From assembly GCA_002452815.1 (NCBI GenBank), contig DKFM01000001.1, positions 1 to 64,000 on the forward strand: a stretch of DNA of 64,000 nt, written 5' to 3'. The DNA is from Rhodobacteraceae bacterium UBA6796 (lineage in GTDB: Bacteria; Pseudomonadota; Alphaproteobacteria; Rhodobacterales; Rhodobacteraceae). Of the stretch, positions 45,693 to 54,234 are shown piece after piece. The position numbers and the translations under genes are program-made. The notes beneath the pieces are model-generated. The model saw nothing but the letters and a program-made list of their open reading frames with translations. It had not been told where the DNA came from and did not search any database. Each line of letters starts with the position of its first letter. Within the stretch, counting starts at the first letter, position 1.

Positions 45693-45716
45693 GGGCGGCG
45701 GGTTTCCCCGCCGCCC
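45693..45716. terminator. Terminator-like stem between exporter operon and pyc
   Basis: GGGCGGCGGG (45693-45702) pairs perfectly with CCCGCCGCCC (45707-45716) around TTTC, between the convergent permease and pyc genes. T-tracts are weak (CGTTTG on the plus strand, CTTGTC on the minus strand). Confidence 0.75.
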
Positions 45717-45722
45717 CGTTTG

Positions 45723-48700
45723 TCAGTCCAGCTCGATCAGCAGATCCTTGGCGTCGATCTGGCTGCCCGGGCTGACATGCAGCGCCTTGATCGTCGCTTC
45801 GCGGTCGGCATGGATGCCGGTTTCCATTTTCATCGCCTCGATCGTCAGCAGCAGATCGCCCGCGCGCACCTTCTGGCCCACGCTGACCGCCACGCTGGCC
45901 ACGGAACCGGGCATCGGCGCGCCGATGTGGTTGGGGTTGGCCGGGTCTGCCTTGGGTTTGGCCTTGGTCGCGGCCTTCACGGCGCGGTTGGGCACCCGGA
46001 TCGTGCGCGGCTGGCCGTTGAGTTCGAAGAACACCTTGACCTCGCCGGCCTCGTCCACCTCGCCCACGGTCAGGAACCGCAGTTCCAGCGTCTTGCCCGG
46101 GTCGATCTCGGCGCTGATTTCCTGCCCCGGCTCCATCCCGTAGAAGAAGACGGGCGTCGGCAGGGTGCGCACGGGGCCATATTGGCGATGCCGGCCCATG
46201 TAATCGAGGAACACCTTGGGATACATCAGATAACCCGCCAGATCCTCGTCATCGACGACATAGCCGTTCAGCTCGGCCGAGAGTTTCGCGCGCGTCGCCT
46301 CGATGTCGACGGGCGCGAGGTGCTTGCCCGGGCGTTCGGTCGAGGGCTGCTCGTCTTTCAGCACCTTCCTGACGATCCCCGCAGGCCAGCCGCCGGGCGG
46401 TTGGCCCAGATTGCCGCGCATCATGTCGATGACGGAATCGGGGAAGGCCACGTCCTTGGCCGGGTCCAGCACATCGGCCTTGCTGATGTTCTGCGCCACC
46501 ATCATCAGCGCCATGTCGCCCACGACTTTCGAGCTGGGCGTGACCTTGACGATATCGCCGAAGATCTGGTTGGCGTCGGCATAGGCCTGCGCCACCTCGT
46601 GCCAGCGTTCCTCCAGCCCCAGACTGCGCGCCTGCGCCTTGAGGTTGGTGAACTGCCCGCCGGGCATTTCATGCAGGTAAACCTCGGAGGCGGGGGCCTC
46701 GAGCCCGGATTCGAAGGCCCGATACTGGTGACGCACGGCCTCCCAGTAGTTCGACATCTGACGGATGGCCGCGATGTTCAGGCCGGTGTCGCGTTCGGTA
46801 TGGGCCAGCGCCTCGACGATGGACCCCAGGCAGGGCTGCGAGGTGCCGCCCGAGAACGCATCCATCGCCGCATCCACCGCATCGACGCCCGCATCCGCCG
46901 CGGCCAGAACCGTGGCGCCCGCAATGCCGCTGGTGTCATGCGTGTGGAAGTGGATCGGCAGGCCGACCTCGTTTTTCAGCGCGGTGACAAGGGCACGCGC
47001 CGCAGCGGGTTTCAACAGCCCTGCCATGTCCTTCAGCCCCAGCACATGCGCGCCTGCGGCCTCCAGCTCCTTGGCCATGGCGACGTAATACTTCAGGTCG
47101 TATTTCGCGCGATCGGGGTTCAGGATGTCGCCCGTGTAGCAGATCGTGCCTTCGCAGACCTTGTTCGCCGCGATCACCGCGTCCATCGCGACGCGCATGT
47201 TTTCGACCCAGTTCAGGCTGTCGAACACGCGGAACACATCGACGCCGGTTTCGGCGGCCTGTTTCACGAAGAACTGCACCACGTTATCGGGATAGTTGGT
47301 GTAGCCGACGCCGTTCGACGCGCGCAGCAGCATCTGGGTCATCACATTGGGCATCGCTGCGCGGATGTCGCGCAGCCGCTGCCAGGGGCATTCCTGCAAG
47401 AAGCGATAGGCCACGTCAAACGTCGCCCCGCCCCAGCATTCGACCGAGAAAAGATCGCCCAGGTTCGCCGCATAGGCGGGCGCGGCCTTGATCATGTCGA
47501 GGCTGCGCATCCGCGTGGCCAGAAGCGACTGGTGGCCGTCGCGCATCGTGGTGTCGGTGATCAGCAGCTTTTTCTGCGCCTTCATCCAGGCGGCCACGGC
47601 CTGCGGGCCCTGGGTGTCGAGCAGATCGCGCGTGCCTTTGGGAACCGGGCCTGCGGGCAGCGGCGCGCGCGGGGTGCGCGCCTCGGCCGGCGGTTTGGCG
47701 CGGCCTGCGGTTTCGGGATGCCCGTTCACCGTGATGTCGGCGATATAGGTCAGGATCTTGGTTGCCCGGTCGCGGCGTTTCTTGAACTGGAACAGCTCTG
47801 GCGTGGTGTCGATGAACTTCGTCGTATAGCTGTAATCTAGGAAGGTCGGGTGTTTCAGCAGGTTGATGACGAAGTCGATGTTGGTGCTGACCCCACGGAT
47901 ACGGAATTCGCGCAGCGCGCGGTCCATCCGGGTGATCGCCTGTTCGGGCGTTTGTGCCCAGGCGGTGACCTTGACCAGCAGACTGTCATAATAGCGCGTG
48001 ATCACGCCGCCCGCGTAAGCCGTGCCGCCATCCAGGCGGATGCCCATGCCGGTTGCGGACCGATAGGCCGTCAGGCGGCCGTAATCGGGGATGAAGTTGT
48101 TTTGCGGGTCTTCGGTCGTGACCCGGCATTGCAGCGCGTGGCCCGAGAGGGTGACATGCGCCTGATCGGGCACGCCGGTCGCCTGCGCCAGAGTCGCGCC
48201 TTCGGCGATCTTGATCTGGCTTTGCACGATGTCGATGCCGGTGACCTCTTCGGTCACGGTGTGTTCGACCTGCACGCGCGGGTTGACCTCGATGAAATAG
48301 AACTGCTGGCTGTCCATATCCATCAGGAATTCGACGGTGCCGGCGTTCTGATAGCCGACCGCGCGGCCGATCTTCAGCGCCAGTTCGCAGACCTCGGCGC
48401 GCTGCGCTTCGGTCAGATAGGGGGCAGGCGCGCGTTCGACGACCTTCTGGTTGCGGCGCTGCACGGTGCAGTCGCGTTCATACAGGTGATAAAGCCCGCC
48501 GTGGGTGTCGCCCAGCAGCTGAACCTCGACATGGCGCGCGCGCAGGATCATCTTTTCCAGATAGCCCTCGCCATTGCCGAAGGCGGCCTCGGCCTCGCGC
48601 CGGCCCTCGCGGACCTTTTCGACCAGCTCGGCCTCGCCCATGATCGGGCGCATGCCGCGCCCGCCGCCACCCCAGCTGGCCTTGAGCATCAGCGGATAGC

Positions 48701-49157
48701 CGATTTCCGCCGCCTCGGCCTTGATCGCGTCGAAATCCTCGCCCAGCACTTCGGTCGCAGGGATCACCGGGACACCCGCCGCGATCGCCACGCGCCGGGC
48801 GCTGGCCTTGTCGCCAAGCGCGCGCATCGTATCGGCGCGCGGGCCGATGAAGGTGATGCCCGCCGCGGCGCAAGCCTCGACGAAATCGGGGTTTTCCGAC
48901 AGCAGGCCATATCCCGGATGGATCGCATCGGCGCCGCATTCCTGCGCCACGCGGATGATTTCGGGAATCGACAGATAGGCGCCGACGGGCGACAGGCCCG
49001 CGCCGATACGATAGGCTTCATCGGCCTTGAAACGGTGCAGGGACAGCTTGTCCTCTTCGGCATAGACGGCGACCGTCTTCTTGCCCAGCTCGTTGGCCGC
49101 GCGCATCACGCGGATGGCGATTTCGCCACGGTTGGCTACCAGAATCTTGCGGAACAT
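45723..49157 (-). CDS. pyc: Pyruvate carboxylase
   Basis: Carboxylates pyruvate to oxaloacetate with ATP, bicarbonate and biotin, an anaplerotic step. The 1144-aa single-chain enzyme has a biotin-carboxylase domain (1-460; ILVANRGEIAIRVMRAANE at the start, the ATP loop SWGGGGRGMRP, and EVNPRVQVEHTVTEE), a carboxyltransferase barrel (about 530-810; RDGHQSLLATRM, the metal and biotin site near MKDMAGLLKP and HFHTHDTSGIAGA), an allosteric linker, and a C-terminal biotinyl domain with EAMKMETGI (Lys1110). The ATG at 49157 directly precedes the BC fold. Together with the PPDK-like gene downstream it suggests active C3-C4 interconversion. Palindromes lie in the divergent promoter region. Confidence 0.97.
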   Translation of the reverse strand: MFRKILVANRGEIAIRVMRAANELGKKTVAVYAEEDKLSLHRFKADEAYRIGAGLSPVGAYLSIPEIIRVAQECGADAIHPGYGLLSENPDFVEACAAAGITFIGPRADTMRALGDKASARRVAIAAGVPVIPATEVLGEDFDAIKAEAAEIGYPLMLKASWGGGGRGMRPIMGEAELVEKVREGRREAEAAFGNGEGYLEKMILRARHVEVQLLGDTHGGLYHLYERDCTVQRRNQKVVERAPAPYLTEAQRAEVCELALKIGRAVGYQNAGTVEFLMDMDSQQFYFIEVNPRVQVEHTVTEEVTGIDIVQSQIKIAEGATLAQATGVPDQAHVTLSGHALQCRVTTEDPQNNFIPDYGRLTAYRSATGMGIRLDGGTAYAGGVITRYYDSLLVKVTAWAQTPEQAITRMDRALREFRIRGVSTNIDFVINLLKHPTFLDYSYTTKFIDTTPELFQFKKRRDRATKILTYIADITVNGHPETAGRAKPPAEARTPRAPLPAGPVPKGTRDLLDTQGPQAVAAWMKAQKKLLITDTTMRDGHQSLLATRMRSLDMIKAAPAYAANLGDLFSVECWGGATFDVAYRFLQECPWQRLRDIRAAMPNVMTQMLLRASNGVGYTNYPDNVVQFFVKQAAETGVDVFRVFDSLNWVENMRVAMDAVIAANKVCEGTICYTGDILNPDRAKYDLKYYVAMAKELEAAGAHVLGLKDMAGLLKPAAARALVTALKNEVGLPIHFHTHDTSGIAGATVLAAADAGVDAVDAAMDAFSGGTSQPCLGSIVEALAHTERDTGLNIAAIRQMSNYWEAVRHQYRAFESGLEAPASEVYLHEMPGGQFTNLKAQARSLGLEERWHEVAQAYADANQIFGDIVKVTPSSKVVGDMALMMVAQNISKADVLDPAKDVAFPDSVIDMMRGNLGQPPGGWPAGIVRKVLKDEQPSTERPGKHLAPVDIEATRAKLSAELNGYVVDDEDLAGYLMYPKVFLDYMGRHRQYGPVRTLPTPVFFYGMEPGQEISAEIDPGKTLELRFLTVGEVDEAGEVKVFFELNGQPRTIRVPNRAVKAATKAKPKADPANPNHIGAPMPGSVASVAVSVGQKVRAGDLLLTIEAMKMETGIHADREATIKALHVSPGSQIDAKDLLIELD

Positions 49158-49227
49158 GTCAGACTCTCCCCGACAGGTGGAATGGCGGAAACCTAGCGTC
49201 GCTGCGTTGCGGCGCAAGCGAAAATTG

Positions 49228-49279
49228 CGAAATTGAGCAAATTAACTGACCAATTTCGGAAAGTTTGCAAAGTTTTCCG
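49228..49279. promoter_or_regulatory. Palindrome cluster between pyc and trkH
   Basis: CGAAATT (49228-49234) and AATTTCG (49252-49258) form a 7-bp inverted repeat with 17-bp spacing. Immediately after, a TTTGCAAA octamer (49264-49271) is flanked by CGGAAA (49257-49262) and TTTCCG (49274-49279). The octamer is like sites described for RamB/ScfR short-chain acyl-CoA regulators. The assignment is inference. Confidence 0.45.
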
Positions 49280-49341
49280 GGGCAATCCCGGCCGCCACGG
49301 CGCACTTGACTTGGCCCCTTCGGCGCGGGCAAGCAGGGCGG

Positions 49342-50790
49342 ATGATGGATCTGCGCCCCGTGGGCTATATCATCGGAATGCTGAGCATGGTTCTGGGGCT
49401 GGCGATGCTGGTGCCGGCGCTTGTGGATTTCGCACATGGCAACCCGCATTGGCGCGCCTTTCTGGAATCCGCGATCATCTGCGCGACGGCGGGCGGGCTG
49501 CTGGCGCTGGCCTCGCGCGATGCGCTGCGTCACATGCTGACGCTGCCGCAAAGCTTCGTTCTGACCTCGCTCGTCTGGGCCACGCTGCCCGCCTTCGGCG
49601 CGCTGCCCTTCATCATCGGCGCGCCCGGGCTGACCTTCACCGATGCCTATTTCGAGGCGATGTCGGGCCTGACCACCACGGGCACCACGGTCATTCCCGC
49701 GCTCGACGATCTGCCGCCGGGCACGAACATGTGGCGCGCGATCCTGCAATGGCTGGGGGGGCTGGGCATCATCATCGTCGCGATGATCTTCCTGCCGGTG
49801 ATGAAGGTGGGCGGGATGCAGTTCTTCCGCTCGGAAGGGTTCGACACGCTGGGCAAGATCCTGCCGCGCGCGATGGACATCTCGACCGCGCTGATCCGCA
49901 TCTACGTCGGGCTGACGGTGATTTGCGGGCTGGTCTATGCGGCGCTGGGGATGACCACCTTCGATGCGATCGTGCATGCGCTGACCACGCTGTCCACCGG
50001 CGGGTTTTCCAATTACGACGCCAGCTTCGCGCGCTATAGCGGCCCTGCGGAATATGCGGCCTCGGTGTTCATGCTGCTGGCGGCGATGCCGTTCATTCGC
50101 TTCGTGCAGCTGACGCAGGGCCATGTCGGCCCGATCTGGCGCGATCCGCAGGTGCGCGCCTTCCTGCGCTGGCACGCCTATGCGATCGGGGTGATCGTTC
50201 TGTATCGCATCTTCCGCCACGAGGCCGACTTCTGGCCCACGCTGCGCGAGGTGACCTTCAACGTCGTCTCGACCTTCACCGGCACCGGCTATGCCAGCGA
50301 GGACATCACCAAATGGGGGCATCTGGCTTTCGTGGTGCTGATCATCACCGGGCTGATCGGCGGCTGCACCTCGTCCACCGGCTGTTCGGTCAAGGTGTTC
50401 CGCTATCTGATCCTGTTCGAGGCGATCCGCGCCCAGATCCGCCGCCTGCACAGCCCGCACCGGGTGGTGCGGGTGCGCTATGCCAACCAGCCGGTCGAGG
50501 ATGAGGTGGTCAATTCGGTGATCGCCTTCTTCTCGCTGTTCATCCTGAGCTTCGGTGTGCTGATCGTGGGGTTGTCGCTGACGGGTCTTGAAACCAAGAC
50601 CGCGCTGACCGCGGCCTGGACGGCGATTGCCAATGTCGGGCCCGCCTGGGGCCCCGAAGTGTCGGGCAATGGTGCCATCGACGCCTTCCCCGATCCGGCG
50701 AAATGGATGATGTCGGCGGGGATGTATCTGGGGCGGCTGGAGCTGATGTCGGTTCTGGTGCTGCTGCTGCCGCGGTTCTGGCGCAGCTGA
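49342..50790 (+). CDS. trkH: Potassium uptake protein TrkH
   Basis: A 482-aa inner-membrane potassium-transport subunit of the Trk/Ktr superfamily, with four M1-P-M2 repeats. The filter regions are AMSGLTTTGTTV, TTLSTGGFSNYD, STFTGTGYASED and AIANVGPAWGPE, each with the central Gly of the potassium filter. It normally works with the cytoplasmic NAD-binding TrkA, which is not adjacent. ATG 49342 is the likely start because the preceding 12 residues in frame are Arg-rich and not family-like. Divergent from pyc. Confidence 0.94.
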   Translation: MMDLRPVGYIIGMLSMVLGLAMLVPALVDFAHGNPHWRAFLESAIICATAGGLLALASRDALRHMLTLPQSFVLTSLVWATLPAFGALPFIIGAPGLTFTDAYFEAMSGLTTTGTTVIPALDDLPPGTNMWRAILQWLGGLGIIIVAMIFLPVMKVGGMQFFRSEGFDTLGKILPRAMDISTALIRIYVGLTVICGLVYAALGMTTFDAIVHALTTLSTGGFSNYDASFARYSGPAEYAASVFMLLAAMPFIRFVQLTQGHVGPIWRDPQVRAFLRWHAYAIGVIVLYRIFRHEADFWPTLREVTFNVVSTFTGTGYASEDITKWGHLAFVVLIITGLIGGCTSSTGCSVKVFRYLILFEAIRAQIRRLHSPHRVVRVRYANQPVEDEVVNSVIAFFSLFILSFGVLIVGLSLTGLETKTALTAAWTAIANVGPAWGPEVSGNGAIDAFPDPAKWMMSAGMYLGRLELMSVLVLLLPRFWRS

Positions 50791-50826
50791 CGGGCGAGGG
50801 CCGGGGCGCGGCCCTCGCAGTCGGGG

Positions 50827-52623
50827 TCATTTCCAGCAGGCGATCTGCACCGTCAGGCCCTGGGCGATTTCCGCCAGATCCTCGGCCGCAAGCGCCCCCG
50901 AGGCGTCAGAGGCCAGCGGGGCGAAGCCGCGCTCTGCCAGCGCGGGGGCCATGGCCGCCGATTGCACCGCCACCGCCAGATCGCCGGGCAACAGCTTGTC
51001 GGGGGCATGCGCGTCGGGCAGCAGCATGCCGATCACCGCGCCGGTGGTGTCCAGCACCGGGCCGCCCACGTCACCGGGCAGCACCCGCGCCGCCAGCCGC
51101 GCCTGCGATACCTCGCCGGCAAGGCCCGTCAGGTCCGACAATGTGCCGAAGCTGAGCACCGGCGCCGAGAGCGACTCCGGGTAGGAAAATCCTGCCACGG
51201 CGACCTCGGACCCGGGGCCGATCGCCGCGGTCTGGAAGGCCGCAACGCGCGCGGGCGCCAGCGGTTTGCGCGGGGTCAGAACGGCAATGCCCAGATCCAT
51301 GTCGGCAAAGGCCAGATCGACGTCCTGATCCTCGACCGTGATGCGCGCGCAGGTATCGAGCCCGGCGGCCGCGGTCAGCACCGCGCCCTTGTCATCGACG
51401 TAGAAACCGGAATGCGCGAATTCCGGGTGGCGAACATTCAGCCCCGACAGCAGATCGGCCCGATCCACGGCCAGCGGCTTGCCCAATGTCGCATCCAGCG
51501 CGGTGCCCCCCAGCGGCTTGAAGCTGGCCTTCATCGCCGCCAGCACCCGTGCCATCCGTGCTTCCTGATCGGCGGGATAGACCAGCGTGAATCCCTTGAT
51601 CAGCCCGCCCGCCAGTTTCGCCTGGGTGTAGGAATGGATCTGCGCGTTCTGCCCGGTCAGGGTGAAGCCGTCGCGTTCGCGGTTGCGCGGCCCCTCCATC
51701 GGCACGATTTCCAGCGTCTGCATCACATCATACAGACCGAACAGCGCATTCTGGTCGCCCTGCTGCGAAATCAGCAGCACCGTCACGCCCGAGCCGTCCT
51801 TGGCGCGGTAATGCACGAAGGGCGGGTCGTAATGGTCGAATTCGACCAGCCCCAGCGGCAATTCGATGGCGATGCCCGATTCCGGTTCTTCGGTCAGGGT
51901 CAGGCCCAGGGCCTTGCGCTCGGTCGCGACGGTGAGCAGAAGTTGCGCCTGCTGTGCCGAAGACAGAACCCCGGTCGGCTCGAACCCCTGTGCGGTTTGC
52001 CACGCGGCGATCGAGCCCCGGGTGCCGCGCCCGAAGGCCCCGTCGATGGCCCCGCTGTAGACCCCCTGCCATTGCAGCGCCGCCTGAATGTCCATCCGCT
52101 GGTCGCGCGTCAGGGCGGCTTCGAGTTGACGTGACCGGCTCAGTGTTTCGACCGATGCCGGTTCGGGGGCAGTTTCGGCCGCCGGAGCAGGGGCCGCAGT
52201 TTCGGGTTCCGGGGCGTTTTCCTGCGCGTCCGGCGTGACAGGGGGCACCGGCGCGGGCGCCTCGGGGACGGCGCTCAGCCCGGCCCCCACAGGCCAGAAC
52301 TGCTGACCGAATTTCGACCCGTCCGAGACATAGCTGTCTAGGGGGATCATCCGTTCGCTGCGCAGCAGCCGCATCTTTGCCTGTGCGGTTTCCGGGCTGT
52401 CGAACGGACCCAGGGTAATCGCATACCAGCCGGTGTTCATGGCAAACCCCACGACATCGGGAAAGCTGCGGGCCCAGTCGCGCGCGCGCTCTTCGCCGGC
52501 AGCCAGCGACGGGCGCGCCTCGATCTGGATCCAGGCGGGCTCGGCCCAGGCCAGCCCCGTCCAGATCATCCCGGTCAGCCCGGCCCCCACCACGGCCGAA
52601 ATGGCCCTGCGCACAGATTTCAT
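50827..52623 (-). CDS. SPOR/peptidoglycan-binding/trypsin-fold pseudoprotease
   Basis: A 598-aa exported protein. Signal peptide about residues 1-27 (ending AWA), SPOR-like repeat region (28-105; GWYAITLGPFDSPETAQAKM), a Pro/Ala/Glu linker (115-160), a PG_binding_1 domain (165-232; LQWQGVYSGAIDGAFGRGTRGSIAAWQ), an unknown domain (250-370) and a C-terminal trypsin/DegP-like fold (400-560). The fold is recognisable from SGFYVDDKGAVLTAA and PGDVGGPVLDTTGAVIGML, but the His expected after VLTxx is Ala420 and the nucleophile Ser of GNSGGP is Val519. Only Asp443 remains. The likely role is a peptidoglycan-anchored binding or scaffold protein and not a protease. Single gene, divergent from glyQ. Confidence 0.85.
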   Translation of the reverse strand: MKSVRRAISAVVGAGLTGMIWTGLAWAEPAWIQIEARPSLAAGEERARDWARSFPDVVGFAMNTGWYAITLGPFDSPETAQAKMRLLRSERMIPLDSYVSDGSKFGQQFWPVGAGLSAVPEAPAPVPPVTPDAQENAPEPETAAPAPAAETAPEPASVETLSRSRQLEAALTRDQRMDIQAALQWQGVYSGAIDGAFGRGTRGSIAAWQTAQGFEPTGVLSSAQQAQLLLTVATERKALGLTLTEEPESGIAIELPLGLVEFDHYDPPFVHYRAKDGSGVTVLLISQQGDQNALFGLYDVMQTLEIVPMEGPRNRERDGFTLTGQNAQIHSYTQAKLAGGLIKGFTLVYPADQEARMARVLAAMKASFKPLGGTALDATLGKPLAVDRADLLSGLNVRHPEFAHSGFYVDDKGAVLTAAAGLDTCARITVEDQDVDLAFADMDLGIAVLTPRKPLAPARVAAFQTAAIGPGSEVAVAGFSYPESLSAPVLSFGTLSDLTGLAGEVSQARLAARVLPGDVGGPVLDTTGAVIGMLLPDAHAPDKLLPGDLAVAVQSAAMAPALAERGFAPLASDASGALAAEDLAEIAQGLTVQIACWK

Positions 52624-52806
52624 TCGTTACACCCCATTCTTACGCTCTTCGCGTTCCGGACGGGCACGTTAGCAGGCTCAGCGGCGGCGTCACCCCAAAA
52701 TGCGTGGATTTTGCCCGCCGGACCGCCGTTGCCGCCCGGCCCCCGTTGACCCCCGCGCGCCCCTTGCCTAGAGAGGGGGCGCTTTCAGCCAAAGGGGTGC
52801 CTTCCC

Positions 52807-53760
52807 GTGTCCAACACCGCCGCGACCAAACCCGCCGCTCCGCGTTCGTTTCAGGAAATCATCCTGCGCCTGATGACCTATTGGGCCTCGAAGGGCTGCG
52901 CGGTGCTGCAACCCTACGACATGGAGGTGGGGGCGGGCACCTTCCACCCGGCGACCACGCTGCGCAGCCTGGGCTCGACGCCTTGGGCCGCGGCCTATGT
53001 GCAGCCCTCGCGCCGCCCGACCGACGGGCGCTATGGCGAAAACCCGAACCGGCTGCAGCACTATTATCAATATCAGGTGCTGATCAAGCCGAGCCCGCCG
53101 GATCTGCAGGCGCTGTATCTGGGCAGCCTTGAGGCAATCGGCATTGATCTGGAACTGCACGACATCCGCTTCGTCGAGGATGACTGGGAATCCCCGACGC
53201 TGGGCGCCTGGGGGCTGGGCTGGGAAGTCTGGTGCGATGGCATGGAAGTCAGCCAGTTCACCTATTTCCAGCAGGTCGGCGGGCACGACTGCCGCCCCGT
53301 CTCGGGCGAGCTGACCTATGGTCTGGAGCGGCTGGCGATGTATGTGCTGGGCATCGACCATGTGATGGACATGCCCTTCAACGACCCCGACGCGCCGATC
53401 GCGCTGAAATACGGCGATGTGTTCCGCCAGACCGAGCAGGAATATTCCCGCTGGAACTTCGATCAGGCCGATACCGCGATGCTGTTGAGCCACTTCGAGG
53501 ATGCCGAGGCCGAATGCGAACGTATCCTTGCCGCCGATCCGGTGGACGGGGCGGGGCGGCGCATCGTGATGGCGCACCCGGCCTATGACCAGTGCATCAA
53601 GGCCAGCCACCTGTTCAACCTGCTGGATGCGCGCGGAGTGATTTCGGTCACCGAACGGCAGGCCTATATCGGCCGTGTCCGCGCGCTGGCCAAGAAATGC
53701 GCCGACGCCTTCGTGACCACCGAAGCCGGCGGTGCCCAGCCCGAGGGTGTCGGGGCGTGA
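52807..53760 (+). CDS. glyQ: Glycyl-tRNA synthetase alpha subunit (GTG start)
   Basis: The catalytic alpha subunit of the bacterial tetrameric alpha2beta2 glycyl-tRNA synthetase. The 317-aa class II core includes [21 protein letters not shown] (motif 1 region), [19 protein letters not shown] (motif 2) and [14 protein letters not shown] (motif 3). It starts at GTG 52807 (after CTTCCC, with a weak ribosome site). The last codon overlaps the GTG of a small gene, which in turn abuts glyS. Confidence 0.97.
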   Translation: MSNTAATKPAAPRSFQEIILRLMTYWASKGCAVLQPYDMEVGAGTFHPATTLRSLGSTPWAAAYVQPSRRPTDGRYGENPNRLQHYYQYQVLIKPSPPDLQALYLGSLEAIGIDLELHDIRFVEDDWESPTLGAWGLGWEVWCDGMEVSQFTYFQQVGGHDCRPVSGELTYGLERLAMYVLGIDHVMDMPFNDPDAPIALKYGDVFRQTEQEYSRWNFDQADTAMLLSHFEDAEAECERILAADPVDGAGRRIVMAHPAYDQCIKASHLFNLLDARGVISVTERQAYIGRVRALAKKCADAFVTTEAGGAQPEGVGA

Positions 53761-54233
53761 ATGGCAAGATCGTCGGAGGCATCATCGTGCTGAGCGCGCT
53801 TTTGACCGGGGCTGCGGTCTTTTATCTGCAGGAATATGCATTTTACGAACCCGTGCAGGCCTCGGCCCCGGCGGCCGAAATCCGGCTGACCTCGGTCGAG
53901 ACCGGCCAGCCCGAAGCGATCCTGGCCGAGGGCTTCGAGGGGATCGACGCCGACAGCTCGCCCCTGCGGTTTCGCGGCTGCTTTCACACGCCGCTGTCGC
54001 TGGCCCTGCTGACCGAGACCTTCACCGTCTATGACAACGCAACCCCGCTGAACGGGCCGAACTGGTTTGGCTGTTTCGATGCGGCGCGGATCGGTGCCGA
54101 TCTGGAAAGCGGTGCTGCGGTGGCCTTCCTGTCCGAACATGAGATCCGCCCCGGCGTCGACCGTGTGGTGGCGATTTATCCCGATGGCCGGGCCTATGCC
54201 TGGCACCAACTGAACGAAAACGCGGAGAAGTGA
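53757..54233 (+). CDS. Small membrane-anchored protein between glyQ and glyS
   Basis: A 158-aa protein, starting at GTG within the glyQ stop (GTGA). Residues 4-24 form a single N-terminal membrane helix ([20 protein letters not shown]). The rest is a soluble periplasm-facing domain with two Cys ([10 protein letters not shown] and [11 protein letters not shown]), FYEPVQA, and [15 protein letters not shown] near the end. I believe it is a Rhodobacterales-specific family (probably DUF6446), with moderate certainty. It is co-translated with glyQ and stops one base before glyS, so it is expressed with glycyl-tRNA synthetase. No function is known. Confidence 0.78.
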   Translation: MNGKIVGGIIVLSALLTGAAVFYLQEYAFYEPVQASAPAAEIRLTSVETGQPEAILAEGFEGIDADSSPLRFRGCFHTPLSLALLTETFTVYDNATPLNGPNWFGCFDAARIGADLESGAAVAFLSEHEIRPGVDRVVAIYPDGRAYAWHQLNENAEK

Positions 54234-54234
54234 C

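Noticed and set aside
45093..47840. Plus-strand open frame (915 codons) across the ABC permease and pyc
   Set aside because: It runs through two real genes on different strands and the terminator between them, with no coherent domain.
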